A stretch of 64,000 bases of DNA from Methylotenera sp. (GTDB lineage Bacteria > Pseudomonadota > Gammaproteobacteria > Burkholderiales > Methylophilaceae), in contig NZ_JAQSCU010000010.1 of assembly GCF_029945535.1 (NCBI RefSeq), positions 319,290 to 383,289 on the forward strand, read 5' to 3'. This document shows positions 25,503-33,503 of the stretch, piece after piece. Numbering within the stretch: position 1 is the first letter of the stretch; every line of letters begins with the position of its first letter. The notes beneath the pieces were generated by a model. It searched no databases and was not told the DNA's origin. It saw only the letters and a list, made by a program, of their open reading frames with translations. The position numbers were made by a program, and so were the translations under genes.

Positions 25503-25976
25503 TTAATGTTTATCGCGCCCATTGCCATTATTGCCATTATTGCCTTTATTTCCTTTGTGATCATTTCCATGATCATCATGACGGTCGTCATAACGATCAT
25601 CACGGCGCTCGTCACGGCGGTCATCATGACGGTTGTAATGTTGCTCTTGGTAACGAGGTGCATATTCATGGCTGTACCAATTATCTTGCACAAAGTAGAC
25701 TCGCTCGCCACATGCGTTGTATCTGTGGCAATATTTACGCCAGTTTTTTGCATGCCCTGGTGGAACTCGCATGTAAACAGGTTCGCGCTCTACATACACG
25801 CGCTCAACCACTCTGGGTTGGGTGTAAATCACCTGTGGTGGTGGATAACCGCCTATGTCTAGCCTTCCATAAAAACCTGGTTGGCCGACGCTGACAGATA
25901 CGCCTACATCCGCAGCAAAAGCTGGTGCACTCATTGCTGCAGCAACGACTGCAGCCGCTAAGATTAAACGCTTCAT
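25503..25976 (-). CDS. exported protein with charged repetitive tail
   Basis: A 157-residue periplasmic or surface protein. A clear signal peptide (cleavage after AFA, about residue 21) precedes a GVSVSVGQPGFYG segment, a proline/tyrosine-rich stretch, a cysteine pair (RKYCHRYNACGERVYF) and a tail dominated by Asp, Arg, His, Gly and Asn. Proteins of this shape are common in beta- and gammaproteobacteria and unnamed. A good ribosome site (AGGAG) precedes it. Long open frames on the opposite strand are a by-product of the repetitive tail. Confidence 0.75.
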   Translation of the reverse strand: MKRLILAAAVVAAAMSAPAFAADVGVSVSVGQPGFYGRLDIGGYPPPQVIYTQPRVVERVYVEREPVYMRVPPGHAKNWRKYCHRYNACGERVYFVQDNWYSHEYAPRYQEQHYNRHDDRRDERRDDRYDDRHDDHGNDHKGNKGNNGNNGNGRDKH

Positions 25977-26062
25977 ATTAATTCTCCTTGTTAAATTGAA
26001 CTACTTATTGTTTTGATGCCGCCTACTATTACCATACGTGTTTTTCAAATCAGCTGAACATG

Positions 26063-27082
26063 TCAATTGTCACGCCTATTTCCTCTTTCACGATTTTGCT
26101 CTTGCCTTGGTTGTCTTTCTTGATTGTTTCCTTGATTAGTATCTCTCCCTCTTTGCTCAATAGTCTGTTGCTGCTGTTCTTGCTGTTGAATGACTCTTTG
26201 CTCATGCCTCTGATTGGGTTGTTCAACTCTCATCTCTCTCTGCTGCTGACTGTTTGGCATAGATTCTTGATCTCGGATGATCTCGTTCCTAGATCGATTT
26301 TGATCATAATTTTTTGAGTTGTTTTGTTGAGCAGGTATCACCTGTTGCGATGGATTATTACGAGGGTTAGACCACTGCTCAACACTTTTATGCTGGTTGA
26401 TTTGTTGTCTATCATCATTAGATTTCCCACGCTGAAAATCTTCCCTAGGGGTTGTTTGCCCCTGATTTTGTTCACGAATCATTTGTGGATGTTCATTTTG
26501 TTTACGCACAACCGGATCACGCGACTGAAAACCATAGTTTCGCTGACGAAGTTCTTTCTGATGTTCTATTTGTTTAGGGTACCTATCTCCTGAATAGTTT
26601 CGTTGGTAGGTCGGCAAAGGTGCAGGCGATGGCACGGCGTGACGATCCCATCTATCCCAGCCTCGTCTATGTTGATTCCAGTCGCGACCCCAGCGATCAC
26701 CCCAACGTGGGGGCGCATCATATTGCCAGCCAATAAAGTAGGCTGGTGGCATCCGGTAATAACGCACAGGCACTCGAAGTACAAATACGGGCACTTCGTC
26801 AGGGTCTACAAGCCACCAGGGACCGTCATACCAAGAGCTTTCATACCAGCTGTCATCTTGGTAAACCCAGTAAAGGCCATCATAAAAGAAGTAGTTAGCT
26901 TCCATTTGCGGTGCGTAATACACTGGATAACCTGGCACAACGGCAAACTCTGGATAAGCTGGTACATTAATACCTATACTTACATTCGGAAGTCCGATGC
27001 CGACACTCATTTGCAGGGCAGACGAAGCTGCTGTGCTAAACAGCATTAACAATACAATAGAGATATGTCGAATTTTTAACAT
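26063..27082 (-). CDS. exported protein, aromatic-rich core and Gln-rich disordered tail
   Basis: A 339-residue exported protein. The signal peptide (cleavage near residue 22) is followed by GIGLPNVSIGINVPAYPE and an aromatic-rich core with many Tyr and Trp, for example YDGLYWVYQDDSWYESSWYDGPWW. From about residue 165 onward the tail is rich in Gln, Arg and Asn and probably disordered. The core resembles YXWGXW-type envelope proteins. Function is unknown. A divergent stress motif lies 93 bases upstream. Confidence 0.7.
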   Translation of the reverse strand: MLKIRHISIVLLMLFSTAASSALQMSVGIGLPNVSIGINVPAYPEFAVVPGYPVYYAPQMEANYFFYDGLYWVYQDDSWYESSWYDGPWWLVDPDEVPVFVLRVPVRYYRMPPAYFIGWQYDAPPRWGDRWGRDWNQHRRGWDRWDRHAVPSPAPLPTYQRNYSGDRYPKQIEHQKELRQRNYGFQSRDPVVRKQNEHPQMIREQNQGQTTPREDFQRGKSNDDRQQINQHKSVEQWSNPRNNPSQQVIPAQQNNSKNYDQNRSRNEIIRDQESMPNSQQQREMRVEQPNQRHEQRVIQQQEQQQQTIEQRGRDTNQGNNQERQPRQEQNRERGNRRDN

Positions 27083-27174
27083 TTACAGCCTCCAATCTAT
27101 GAATCTAGAAAGCCTCATTAGCCTAACGAGGCAAGCCGCCTTGAAGCACATACTACTCACTACGTGTATGTGCT

Positions 27175-27192
27175 TCCGTTCGTTATCGCACA
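27175..27192 (-). promoter_or_regulatory. shared stress motif, copy 5
   Basis: On the reverse strand TGTGCGATAACGAACGGA, between the divergent genes ending at 27082 and starting at 27308. The ACGGAAG edge suggests it faces the reverse-strand gene, but it could serve both. The 15-base segment GTTCGTTATCGCACA is identical to copy 1. An inverted repeat GAAGCACATAC / GTATGTGCTTC (27143-27176) sits beside it. Confidence 0.6.
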
Positions 27193-27307
27193 TACGTATA
27201 AACACTAAACGTATTAGACTTAGAAATAGCATACATAACGCCATGCGTTTAATTGATTTTTGTGTATGGTAGTGATTTTCGTACTTCAACTTTGAACCGT
27301 CAGGAAT

Positions 27308-28705
27308 ATGATGACTATTAAAAAAAATTCGCTCAAAAGCGTTGCAAATCTAGCCACCATGCTAGTCTTGACCTTACTTGTAGGCTGTACATCAATCCCA
27401 ACAATGGTGCCAGATATGGCCATGCAGCAGTCGCATCCAGTTAAGTTAAACGGCGCGAATGGCGAGTTGAGCGCCAAGCAAAGTAAAGCCATTCTCGCTA
27501 AACTGAAAAAGAATGGTGACGATACCAATATTTTTGACAAACACTTGGCGCTGGAAGCGGAAATCGTAGGTAGCCCGTTAATGGTGGGTAATAAAGTAGA
27601 GCTGCTGATAGATGGCCCAACTACTTATGATGCGATGTTTGCTGCCATAGAAAGTGCTAAAGACCATATCAATATGGAAACTTTCATTATTGAAGATGAT
27701 GAAATTGGGCGGCGCTTTGCTAAGGCACTTATTGCTAAGCAAGCTGGCGGTGTGCAGGTAAACCTCATTTATGACAGTGTTGGTTCCATCAGCACGCCAG
27801 CTACATTTTTTGAGGCGTTACGTGCAAGTGGTATTAATGTGTTGGAGTACAACCCAATTAACCCATTGCTAGCGCGCAAAGGATGGGATGTGAATCAACG
27901 CGACCATCGAAAGTTATTGATTGTTGATGGGCAGATTGCCTTTGTAGGCGGTATCAATATTAGTAGCGTCTACTCTAGCGGCTCATTCGGTAGATCAAAA
28001 ACCACAAAAAACAAACAGCCGTGGCGCGACACCCATTTACGTATGGAAGGCCCAGTAGTGAGCGAGTTTCAGAAACTGTTTATGACAACATGGAGCCAAC
28101 AAAAAGGAGAAACTTTGGCTATCAAGAACTATTTTCCAGATGTTCCAATTAAAGGTAGTGAAGTGGTGCGTGCGATTGGCAGCTCACCAGATGAGCCTTA
28201 CAGCCAGATTTATTCAACCTTGATTTCTGCCATCAATAGCGCGGAAACCCAAGTATTTATTACTAATGCTTACTTTGTACCAGATCCAAAGTTACTTGCT
28301 GCGTTGAAAGAGGCGGTTCAACGTGGTGTGGATGTACGACTGTTATTACCTGAAAAAACTGACTCAACGATGGTATTTTACGCCTCGCGTTCTTATTATG
28401 ATGAGTTACTCACAGCCAATGTGAAAATTTATGAAAGGCAGGACGCCTTATTACACGCCAAAACCGCGATGATAGATGGCGTTTGGTCAACCATAGGCTC
28501 AACAAACCTTGATTGGCGCAGCTTTACAAATAATCAAGAAATAAACGCCGTGGTCTTAGGTCAAGGTTTTGGCTCGCAAATGCAAAGTATGTTTGAAAAA
28601 GATTTAGAGTCGTCTACACTCATCACATTAGAGTCGTGGAGAAGTCGTTCAATCGCGGCGCGCATTAAAGAGCGAGCGGCTCGCTTATGGGCGCGTTTTT
28701 TATAA
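27308..28705 (+). CDS. phospholipase D-family cardiolipin synthase-like lipoprotein
   Basis: A 465-residue protein of the PLD superfamily with two HKD motifs: HRKLLIVD (His200, Lys202, Asp207) and HAKTAMID (His383, Lys385, Asp390), each followed by the family's GGIN or GSTN. The N terminus is a lipoprotein signal ending LLVGC rather than the membrane helices of ClsA, so the enzyme is probably periplasmic. It likely condenses phosphatidylglycerol into cardiolipin or transfers a phosphatidyl group. AGGAAT precedes the start. The next gene overlaps its stop. Confidence 0.88.
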   Translation: MMTIKKNSLKSVANLATMLVLTLLVGCTSIPTMVPDMAMQQSHPVKLNGANGELSAKQSKAILAKLKKNGDDTNIFDKHLALEAEIVGSPLMVGNKVELLIDGPTTYDAMFAAIESAKDHINMETFIIEDDEIGRRFAKALIAKQAGGVQVNLIYDSVGSISTPATFFEALRASGINVLEYNPINPLLARKGWDVNQRDHRKLLIVDGQIAFVGGINISSVYSSGSFGRSKTTKNKQPWRDTHLRMEGPVVSEFQKLFMTTWSQQKGETLAIKNYFPDVPIKGSEVVRAIGSSPDEPYSQIYSTLISAINSAETQVFITNAYFVPDPKLLAALKEAVQRGVDVRLLLPEKTDSTMVFYASRSYYDELLTANVKIYERQDALLHAKTAMIDGVWSTIGSTNLDWRSFTNNQEINAVVLGQGFGSQMQSMFEKDLESSTLITLESWRSRSIAARIKERAARLWARFL

Positions 28706-29637
28706 TGAAACAGTATAGCCAGATTTTTAAAGTGAGCGCACGGCGCTCTGCGTTAGTACTCGTGATGTTTTCCCTCAGTTTACTTATCAGCGAAAAATCT
28801 TTTGCGGCAGATGAAGCTAATGTCGTCAATGCATCTGTCGCCTCATTAAAAGCAAAGCATACTGAGTTGAGCAAACAGCTTGAAAATAATCAGTTTAACC
28901 GCGCTTTATTTCTTCACTCAGAAGAATCTTCGCACGATTTAAAGGGTGAGATTTATGCCGTAGTGGATTACCCATTCTCTACTTTCAATTCTGCACTCAG
29001 TAATCCAGCGCATTGGTGTGATGCGATGGTACTCAATCTCAATGTCAAATATTGCCGTATGGCTGGTAACCAGAGTGGAAACGTGCTGACGCTGAGTATT
29101 GGTAAAAAATATTTTCAACCATTGGCAGATACCTACCGAATTGAGTTTAAATATCAGGATATTATTACCACGCCTAATTATTTTGTAGCGGAGTTTGATG
29201 CTAAAGAAGGGCCTCTAGGCACCTCTGATTACCGTATTTTAATAGAGGCTACACCGCTTAAAGATGGGCATACTTTCTTGCATTTTACCTATGCTTATTC
29301 TTTTGGTCTGGCTGGTCGACTTGCCATGCAAACCTACCTTGCCACCGTAGGTAGAAGCAAAGTTGGATTTACCATCACTGGCAAGCATAGTGATGGTCAA
29401 CCCATCTATATTCAAGGTATTCGAGGCGTAGTAGAGCGCAATACTATGCGCTATTACTTGGCGATTGATGCTTATCTTGCAGCGCTCACCGCGCCAGCTG
29501 ATCATCAACTAGAGAAAAGTTTGCAATATTGGTATAGCAACAGTGAGCAATATGCCACTCAATTACACGAGGTGGAGCTAGATGAATACATTGACATGAA
29601 GCGTAAAGAATATCAGCGCCAGCAGACACAACAATAG
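28705..29637 (+). CDS. exported protein of unknown function, coupled to cls-like gene
   Basis: A 310-residue protein with a signal peptide (VLVMFSLSLLISEKSFA, cleavage about residue 33). The body has the mixed strand/helix pattern of a START/SRPBCC-like lipid-binding fold (EIYAVVDYPFSTFNSALSNPAHWCD, then PLKDGHTFLHFTYAYSFG). I chose the ATG at 28705 because it overlaps the cardiolipin-synthase stop (TAATG), implying translational coupling. The operon suggests a role in membrane lipid handling; this is inference. Confidence 0.7.
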   Translation: MKQYSQIFKVSARRSALVLVMFSLSLLISEKSFAADEANVVNASVASLKAKHTELSKQLENNQFNRALFLHSEESSHDLKGEIYAVVDYPFSTFNSALSNPAHWCDAMVLNLNVKYCRMAGNQSGNVLTLSIGKKYFQPLADTYRIEFKYQDIITTPNYFVAEFDAKEGPLGTSDYRILIEATPLKDGHTFLHFTYAYSFGLAGRLAMQTYLATVGRSKVGFTITGKHSDGQPIYIQGIRGVVERNTMRYYLAIDAYLAALTAPADHQLEKSLQYWYSNSEQYATQLHEVELDEYIDMKRKEYQRQQTQQ

Positions 29638-29672
29638 CCTTGATAAGCTATTGGGGGCTTCTAGTGCTTATG

Positions 29673-29690
29673 TGTACGCTAACCCACAGA
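29673..29690 (+). promoter_or_regulatory. shared stress motif, copy 6
   Basis: TGTACGCTAACCCACAGA, followed by AT. It has one deviation from the 16-bp core. It faces the DUF3943 gene, whose start is 80 bases downstream. Confidence 0.6.
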
Positions 29691-29770
29691 ATCATTATTA
29701 AATTTACTGTAACTTAATTGCTAGGGCAATGTTGCTTGAGTTACCTCGATTGAATTATAGAAAACTTAAC

Positions 29771-31249
29771 ATGAAAACAAAAAAACTGAGTTCTAAATTA
29801 CCCTCATTATCTAAGATCGGTTGTATGAAGAGGGTAGTTATAAGTGCTATCACCATACTGTATACAGCATCAGCAAATTCGGCATTTGCCGATGAAGCTA
29901 GCGTGGTTGATGAATCAAAAAATAATCTTGAACCAAAAAAAGAACTGGTTGTTAAAAGAGACGCGAATAAAAGCTATTTAATCCCAGCAGCAGAGATTGT
30001 GGGCTTTGATTTTCTTTTAAATCAGTTTAATCGCCGTTATAGTGGGATTTCAGATTACGACTCAAATTTAAATACAATTAGACATAATCTATCAAGCAGT
30101 TGGAAGGATGATAAAGATCCTTTTAGCATCAACCAGCTAGGGCATCCTTATCAAGGTTCTATTTATCATGGTTTCGCGCGTTCTGCTGGCCTTACTTATT
30201 GGGAGTCATTAGGCTATACGCTGGGCGGTAGCGCTTTCTGGGAGATAGCAGGTGAGAAAGTACCACCTTCCAAAAATGATATGATTTCAACAGGGTTCGG
30301 TGGTTCCTTTCTCGGCGAGGCATTATTTAGAATGTCTAACTTAGTGCTTGAGCGAGGCGGTAGCAAGCCGAGTATCTGGCGTGAGACAGGCGCAGCAATG
30401 ATCTCACCATCTGCTGGGTTCAACCGATTTGCTATGGGTGATAGATTCGATGCAGTTTTTGCGAGCAATGATCCCGCCTATTATAGCCGTCTGCAATTGG
30501 GTATCAGCAATACAATTAGTGGCAATCCAGGCACAGCAGATGAAATTAAACGTAACGATGCCCAATTAGATTTTGTACTAGGTTATGGCCTACCAGGCAA
30601 GCCAGGCTATACCTATACAAGACCTTTTGATTACTTTGTTTTTCAAAGTACGGCTTCAACTGCCAATGTATTTGAAAATTTAATGACGCGTGGCCTATTG
30701 TTTGGTACAGCTTACCAAGCTGGTGATAATTATCGTGGTATATGGGGTTTATATGGCAGCTATGATTACATTTCACCGCAAACTTTTCGAATTTCCAGCA
30801 CAGCCTTATCATTAGGTACCACTGGGCAGTTATGGCTGAGTGAATCAATTGCGTTACAAAGTACAATCATGGGTGGTTTAGGCTATGCAGCGGTAGGTAC
30901 TAATAATGGTAAAACTGAAGAAGATTATCACTATGGTGTGGCGCCACAGGGCTTAGTGGAGTTACGTGCTATTTTTGGCAAAAAAGCTTCTTTAGATTTT
31001 ACTGGTCGCGAATATTTTGTCAGTGACGTTGATAATGAACACCAAGGTGGGCATGACAACATTGTGCGCGCAGATGTTGCTTTTACTTATCGCATTCAAG
31101 AAAAACATGCAGTTTCAATCAAATATCAGTGGAATCAGCGTGATGCGACTTTTTCTAACCTTGATGACAGAAAGCAGTCAACTGGAACATTAGGCATCTA
31201 CTACACATTCTTAGGACACGATGGTTTTGGTGAAACAGACTGGCGCTAA
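29771..31249 (+). CDS. DUF3943 outer-membrane-type protein
   Basis: About 492 residues. A Lys-rich start leads to a signal peptide (cleavage near SAFA), then the DUF3943 region (about 70-190: FLLNQFNRRYSG, LGHPYQGSIYHGFARS, SFLGEALFR). The C-terminal half is of amphipathic strand character, ending GETDWR. Family members are predicted outer-membrane or lipid-associated proteins without a known role. The ATG at 29825, nearer the hydrophobic segment, is an alternative start; neither has a strong ribosome site. Confidence 0.78.
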   Translation: MKTKKLSSKLPSLSKIGCMKRVVISAITILYTASANSAFADEASVVDESKNNLEPKKELVVKRDANKSYLIPAAEIVGFDFLLNQFNRRYSGISDYDSNLNTIRHNLSSSWKDDKDPFSINQLGHPYQGSIYHGFARSAGLTYWESLGYTLGGSAFWEIAGEKVPPSKNDMISTGFGGSFLGEALFRMSNLVLERGGSKPSIWRETGAAMISPSAGFNRFAMGDRFDAVFASNDPAYYSRLQLGISNTISGNPGTADEIKRNDAQLDFVLGYGLPGKPGYTYTRPFDYFVFQSTASTANVFENLMTRGLLFGTAYQAGDNYRGIWGLYGSYDYISPQTFRISSTALSLGTTGQLWLSESIALQSTIMGGLGYAAVGTNNGKTEEDYHYGVAPQGLVELRAIFGKKASLDFTGREYFVSDVDNEHQGGHDNIVRADVAFTYRIQEKHAVSIKYQWNQRDATFSNLDDRKQSTGTLGIYYTFLGHDGFGETDWR

Positions 31250-31353
31250 TGTTTTAGTATCAGTCTGTTTTGTATTGAAGATCAAAAATTAAGACTAAAT
31301 AACTAGTAATTAAATCTGAGTAAAGAAAGCTTGACTCAGACTTATGATGTTAA

Positions 31354-31506
31354 CTATTTATGCTCACTCGCTTCATCTTTAATGGCTTTACCACCTTTTT
31401 CAATATCTTTTCCAGCACCTTCTACCGTATTGCAACCACTTAATGCTGTGATGGTACCGACTAGAAATAAGGCGGTAAACATTAATGCAAAAGTTCTTTT
31501 AAACAT
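31354..31506 (-). CDS. entericidin EcnA/B-family lipoprotein
   Basis: A 50-residue lipoprotein. The signal ends LSGC, followed by NTVEGAGKDIEKGGKAIKD, which is diagnostic of entericidins, small stationary-phase envelope lipoproteins first described as a toxin/antidote pair in E. coli. Only one member is present here. AGGAG stands nine bases before the ATG at 31506. A longer open frame upstream lacks support. Confidence 0.9.
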   Translation of the reverse strand: MFKRTFALMFTALFLVGTITALSGCNTVEGAGKDIEKGGKAIKDEASEHK

Positions 31507-31601
31507 GATGAATCTCCTGAATATAAAGCTATTACACAATCATCTCGCAAATGGGTTAATTTTTGCAAATGATTGCGCACTAGGTATTAGTGAATTTGAA
31601 A

Positions 31602-32114
31602 TTACTCTTTTTTAAGTAGCAAACTATTTTCAACTGATTTAACGCCTTCGATTTCAGAGGCAATTTTTCCAGCCTGTTTAATTTGATCTTCTGTTTCAAC
31701 AAAACCACTTAACAACACAACACCATGATTAGTTTTTACGCTCACGTTTAAGCTTTTTAAACCTTCATCTTTTAATAAGTTACCTTTAACTTTTGAAGTA
31801 ATCACGCTGTCTTTTACGACACGTTTAACCGCTTTTTGTTCAGATTTTGATTTGTAATTAGTATATTCTTGCTCATCAAGCGTACCGTCGTTATCAGTAT
31901 CAGCGACAGCAAAGTGTTTAGCGAACAGTTTTTCTTTTTTTGCTTCCGCTTTAGTTAAAGTGCTGTTGTTATCTACATCTAAGGCCTTAAATGAAGCTGC
32001 GTAGGCTGATTGATTGCCTGCACTTAAGTCATCTGCAGCAAATGCTTGTACGCTTAGTGTGCTTGCTAACGCTACTGCCAGTAAAGTAGATTTGAAATGT
32101 GATTTATTTTTCAT
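31602..32114 (-). CDS. exported EF-hand plus BON-domain protein
   Basis: A 170-residue periplasmic protein. A signal peptide (cleavage after AFA, about residue 26) precedes two EF-hand loops, DVDNNSTLTKAE and DTDNDGTLDEQE, which should bind calcium. One BON domain (about 100-168: DSVITSKVKGNLL, GVVLLSGFVE, EIEGVKSVEN) follows, similar to the lipoprotein at 24952. The fusion suggests a calcium-responsive membrane-binding protein. A shared stress motif lies 64 bases upstream. Confidence 0.85.
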   Translation of the reverse strand: MKNKSHFKSTLLAVALASTLSVQAFAADDLSAGNQSAYAASFKALDVDNNSTLTKAEAKKEKLFAKHFAVADTDNDGTLDEQEYTNYKSKSEQKAVKRVVKDSVITSKVKGNLLKDEGLKSLNVSVKTNHGVVLLSGFVETEDQIKQAGKIASEIEGVKSVENSLLLKKE

Positions 32115-32177
32115 GGTGATTTCCTATAAGTAATATAAAAGAACTACAATGCAGAGTAAGCGTATGACTTAATCAGG

Positions 32178-32195
32178 TCTGTACGCTAGCCAACA
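32178..32195 (-). promoter_or_regulatory. shared stress motif, copy 7
   Basis: On the reverse strand TGTTGGCTAGCGTACAGA, two deviations from the core. It faces the EF-hand/BON gene. An overlapping inverted repeat CAACATAGT / ACTATGTTG (32191-32209) followed by Ts is also present. Confidence 0.55.
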
Positions 32196-32482
32196 TAGTC
32201 ACTATGTTGTTTTTTAAACTTAGATTTAAGATTTAAGGTTTGATGTAAAACCACTAAAGCTCAAAATCAAAGTTTAAACAAATGACTAATATTGATAAGG
32301 TAATGAGTACCTACTGTTGACGATATGGCGTAAATTTGAATAGAATCTAGCTACAAATGGCACTGTGGGCTTTAAAACATGTAAATTGATGCACTTATGG
32401 TGATAAAACAATTGACAGTTAAATTAAATGCCAGCAAAGTAACGGTGCTTTTATACAAACACTTATCAAGGGAACTAAATAT
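32196..32482 (+). promoter_or_regulatory. HU upstream region
   Basis: No gene seen. TTGACA at 32412-32417 is a possible -35 box for the HU gene, but the -10 at the usual distance is poor. AAGGGAA before the ATG is the ribosome site. The rest is AT-rich. Confidence 0.35.
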
Positions 32483-32755
32483 ATGAATAAATCTGAATTG
32501 ATTGATGCTATTGCAGCAAGTGCTGGTCTTACTAAAGCGGATGCAGGTCGTGCTATTGATGCAACGACTGCAGCTATCACAGCAGCACTTAAAAATGGTG
32601 ATGCAGTTACGCTTGTTGGTTTTGGTACATTTAAAGTAACACAACGTGCTGCTCGTACTGGCCGTAACCCACGTACAGGCGCTGAGTTGAAAATTGCCGC
32701 ACGTAAAGCACCAGCTTTCACTGCAGGCAAAACATTAAAAGATTCAGTTAATTAA
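32483..32755 (+). CDS. HU-family DNA-binding protein
   Basis: A 90-residue nucleoid protein that bends DNA as a dimer. It begins [21 protein letters not shown] and carries the beta-arm signature [21 protein letters not shown] with the intercalating proline, ending in [16 protein letters not shown]. Length and motif are exactly those of bacterial HU-beta. It is monocistronic with a strong terminator directly after it. Confidence 0.96.
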   Translation: MNKSELIDAIAASAGLTKADAGRAIDATTAAITAALKNGDAVTLVGFGTFKVTQRAARTGRNPRTGAELKIAARKAPAFTAGKTLKDSVN

Positions 32756-32773
32756 TTCTGACTCTTGATTAAC

Positions 32774-32801
32774 GCAAAGGGAGCTTTATGCTCCCTTTTG
32801 C
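32774..32801 (+). terminator. rho-independent terminator of HU
   Basis: Stem GCAAAGGGAG / CTCCCTTTTGC with a seven-base loop, T-rich on the descending arm, 18 bases after the stop codon. Confidence 0.85.
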
Positions 32802-32905
32802 TTTATGGGCGTGCGGTCTATACGCCGTTGATTTCTTTGCCTAAACGCTCATTCCAAGCGTTCACTTAGCGTTGCAAGTGAGTACTGAGATTATGAATGC
32901 TTCCT

Positions 32906-32947
32906 GCATTGAACTTTTAGTATTGAGCTTTCAGTATTGAACTTAGG
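32906..32947. repeat. imperfect 14-bp tandem repeat, three units
   Basis: Three adjoining 14-base units (GCATTGAACTTTTA, GTATTGAGCTTTCA, GTATTGAACTTAGG) upstream of the gene at 33020. No role is evident. Confidence 0.6.
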
Positions 32948-33019
32948 TTCATCCTCTTAATCATATCTATCAGTATTTATAAAATCTTTAAGTTTTTCGT
33001 TTAAAGAAAGCGATTTGAT

Positions 33020-33439
33020 TTGAAAAAAACAATTTCAATGATTAGTTTTGTCGTTATTCTTGGCTTTTTAGTTTGGTTTTTTATAATAAGTAATCTAAAT
33101 CAAAGCTCATCTAAGCAAGAAATTACGCAGCTTGAGCATATGGGCGATGAATGTGTTGGTATTTCAGAAAAAGCCGTGATCGGCATGACGCCAGTAGTTG
33201 AGTTTCAAAAGCTAGAGTTACTGAGTCGAAAAGCGAATGTGCTGAAAAACTGTATGGCAGACAGAGGCTTTCGTGAAAATCCTGCTTGGCGGAAATATGT
33301 AGAGCCGTTGGCTAAGATAAACGCCTCAAAACAAAACATCTCTTTTGATGAGGCGATAGAAACAATGAGAAAAGCCGATATGTTGCTTTTTAAAAAACAG
33401 CCTCAGCGACCATTATATTGGCTTGCTAGCAAGCGTTAG
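33020..33439 (+). CDS. small membrane-anchored protein of unknown function
   Basis: A 139-residue protein with an N-terminal membrane helix (ISFVVILGFLVWFFIIS) and a soluble helical domain with two cysteines (GDECVGISEK, LKNCMADRGF). The TTG at 33020 has AAAGAAAG upstream and gives a natural KK-hydrophobic start; the ATG at 33038 would start inside the helix. I recognise no family. It overlaps nothing and lies before the serine-protease gene, possibly in one operon. Confidence 0.6.
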   Translation: MKKTISMISFVVILGFLVWFFIISNLNQSSSKQEITQLEHMGDECVGISEKAVIGMTPVVEFQKLELLSRKANVLKNCMADRGFRENPAWRKYVEPLAKINASKQNISFDEAIETMRKADMLLFKKQPQRPLYWLASKR

Positions 33440-33503
33440 GGCTTACTCGAAACTAATCACGCTTTGGGTTAATAATGCAGTGTTCATCATTAAAAGGTCA
33501 ATC

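Noticed and set aside
25469-25894. Long plus-strand frames opposite the His/Asp/Arg-rich exported protein
   Set aside because: They mirror the repetitive codons of the reverse-strand gene, which has a signal peptide, ribosome site and terminator.
26060-27049. Plus-strand frames opposite the Gln-rich exported protein
   Set aside because: By-products of Gln-rich codons; no ribosome sites and no coherent protein features.
31331-31615. 94-codon plus-strand frame across the entericidin gene
   Set aside because: The reverse-strand entericidin has a lipobox, ribosome site and family motif; the plus frame has none.
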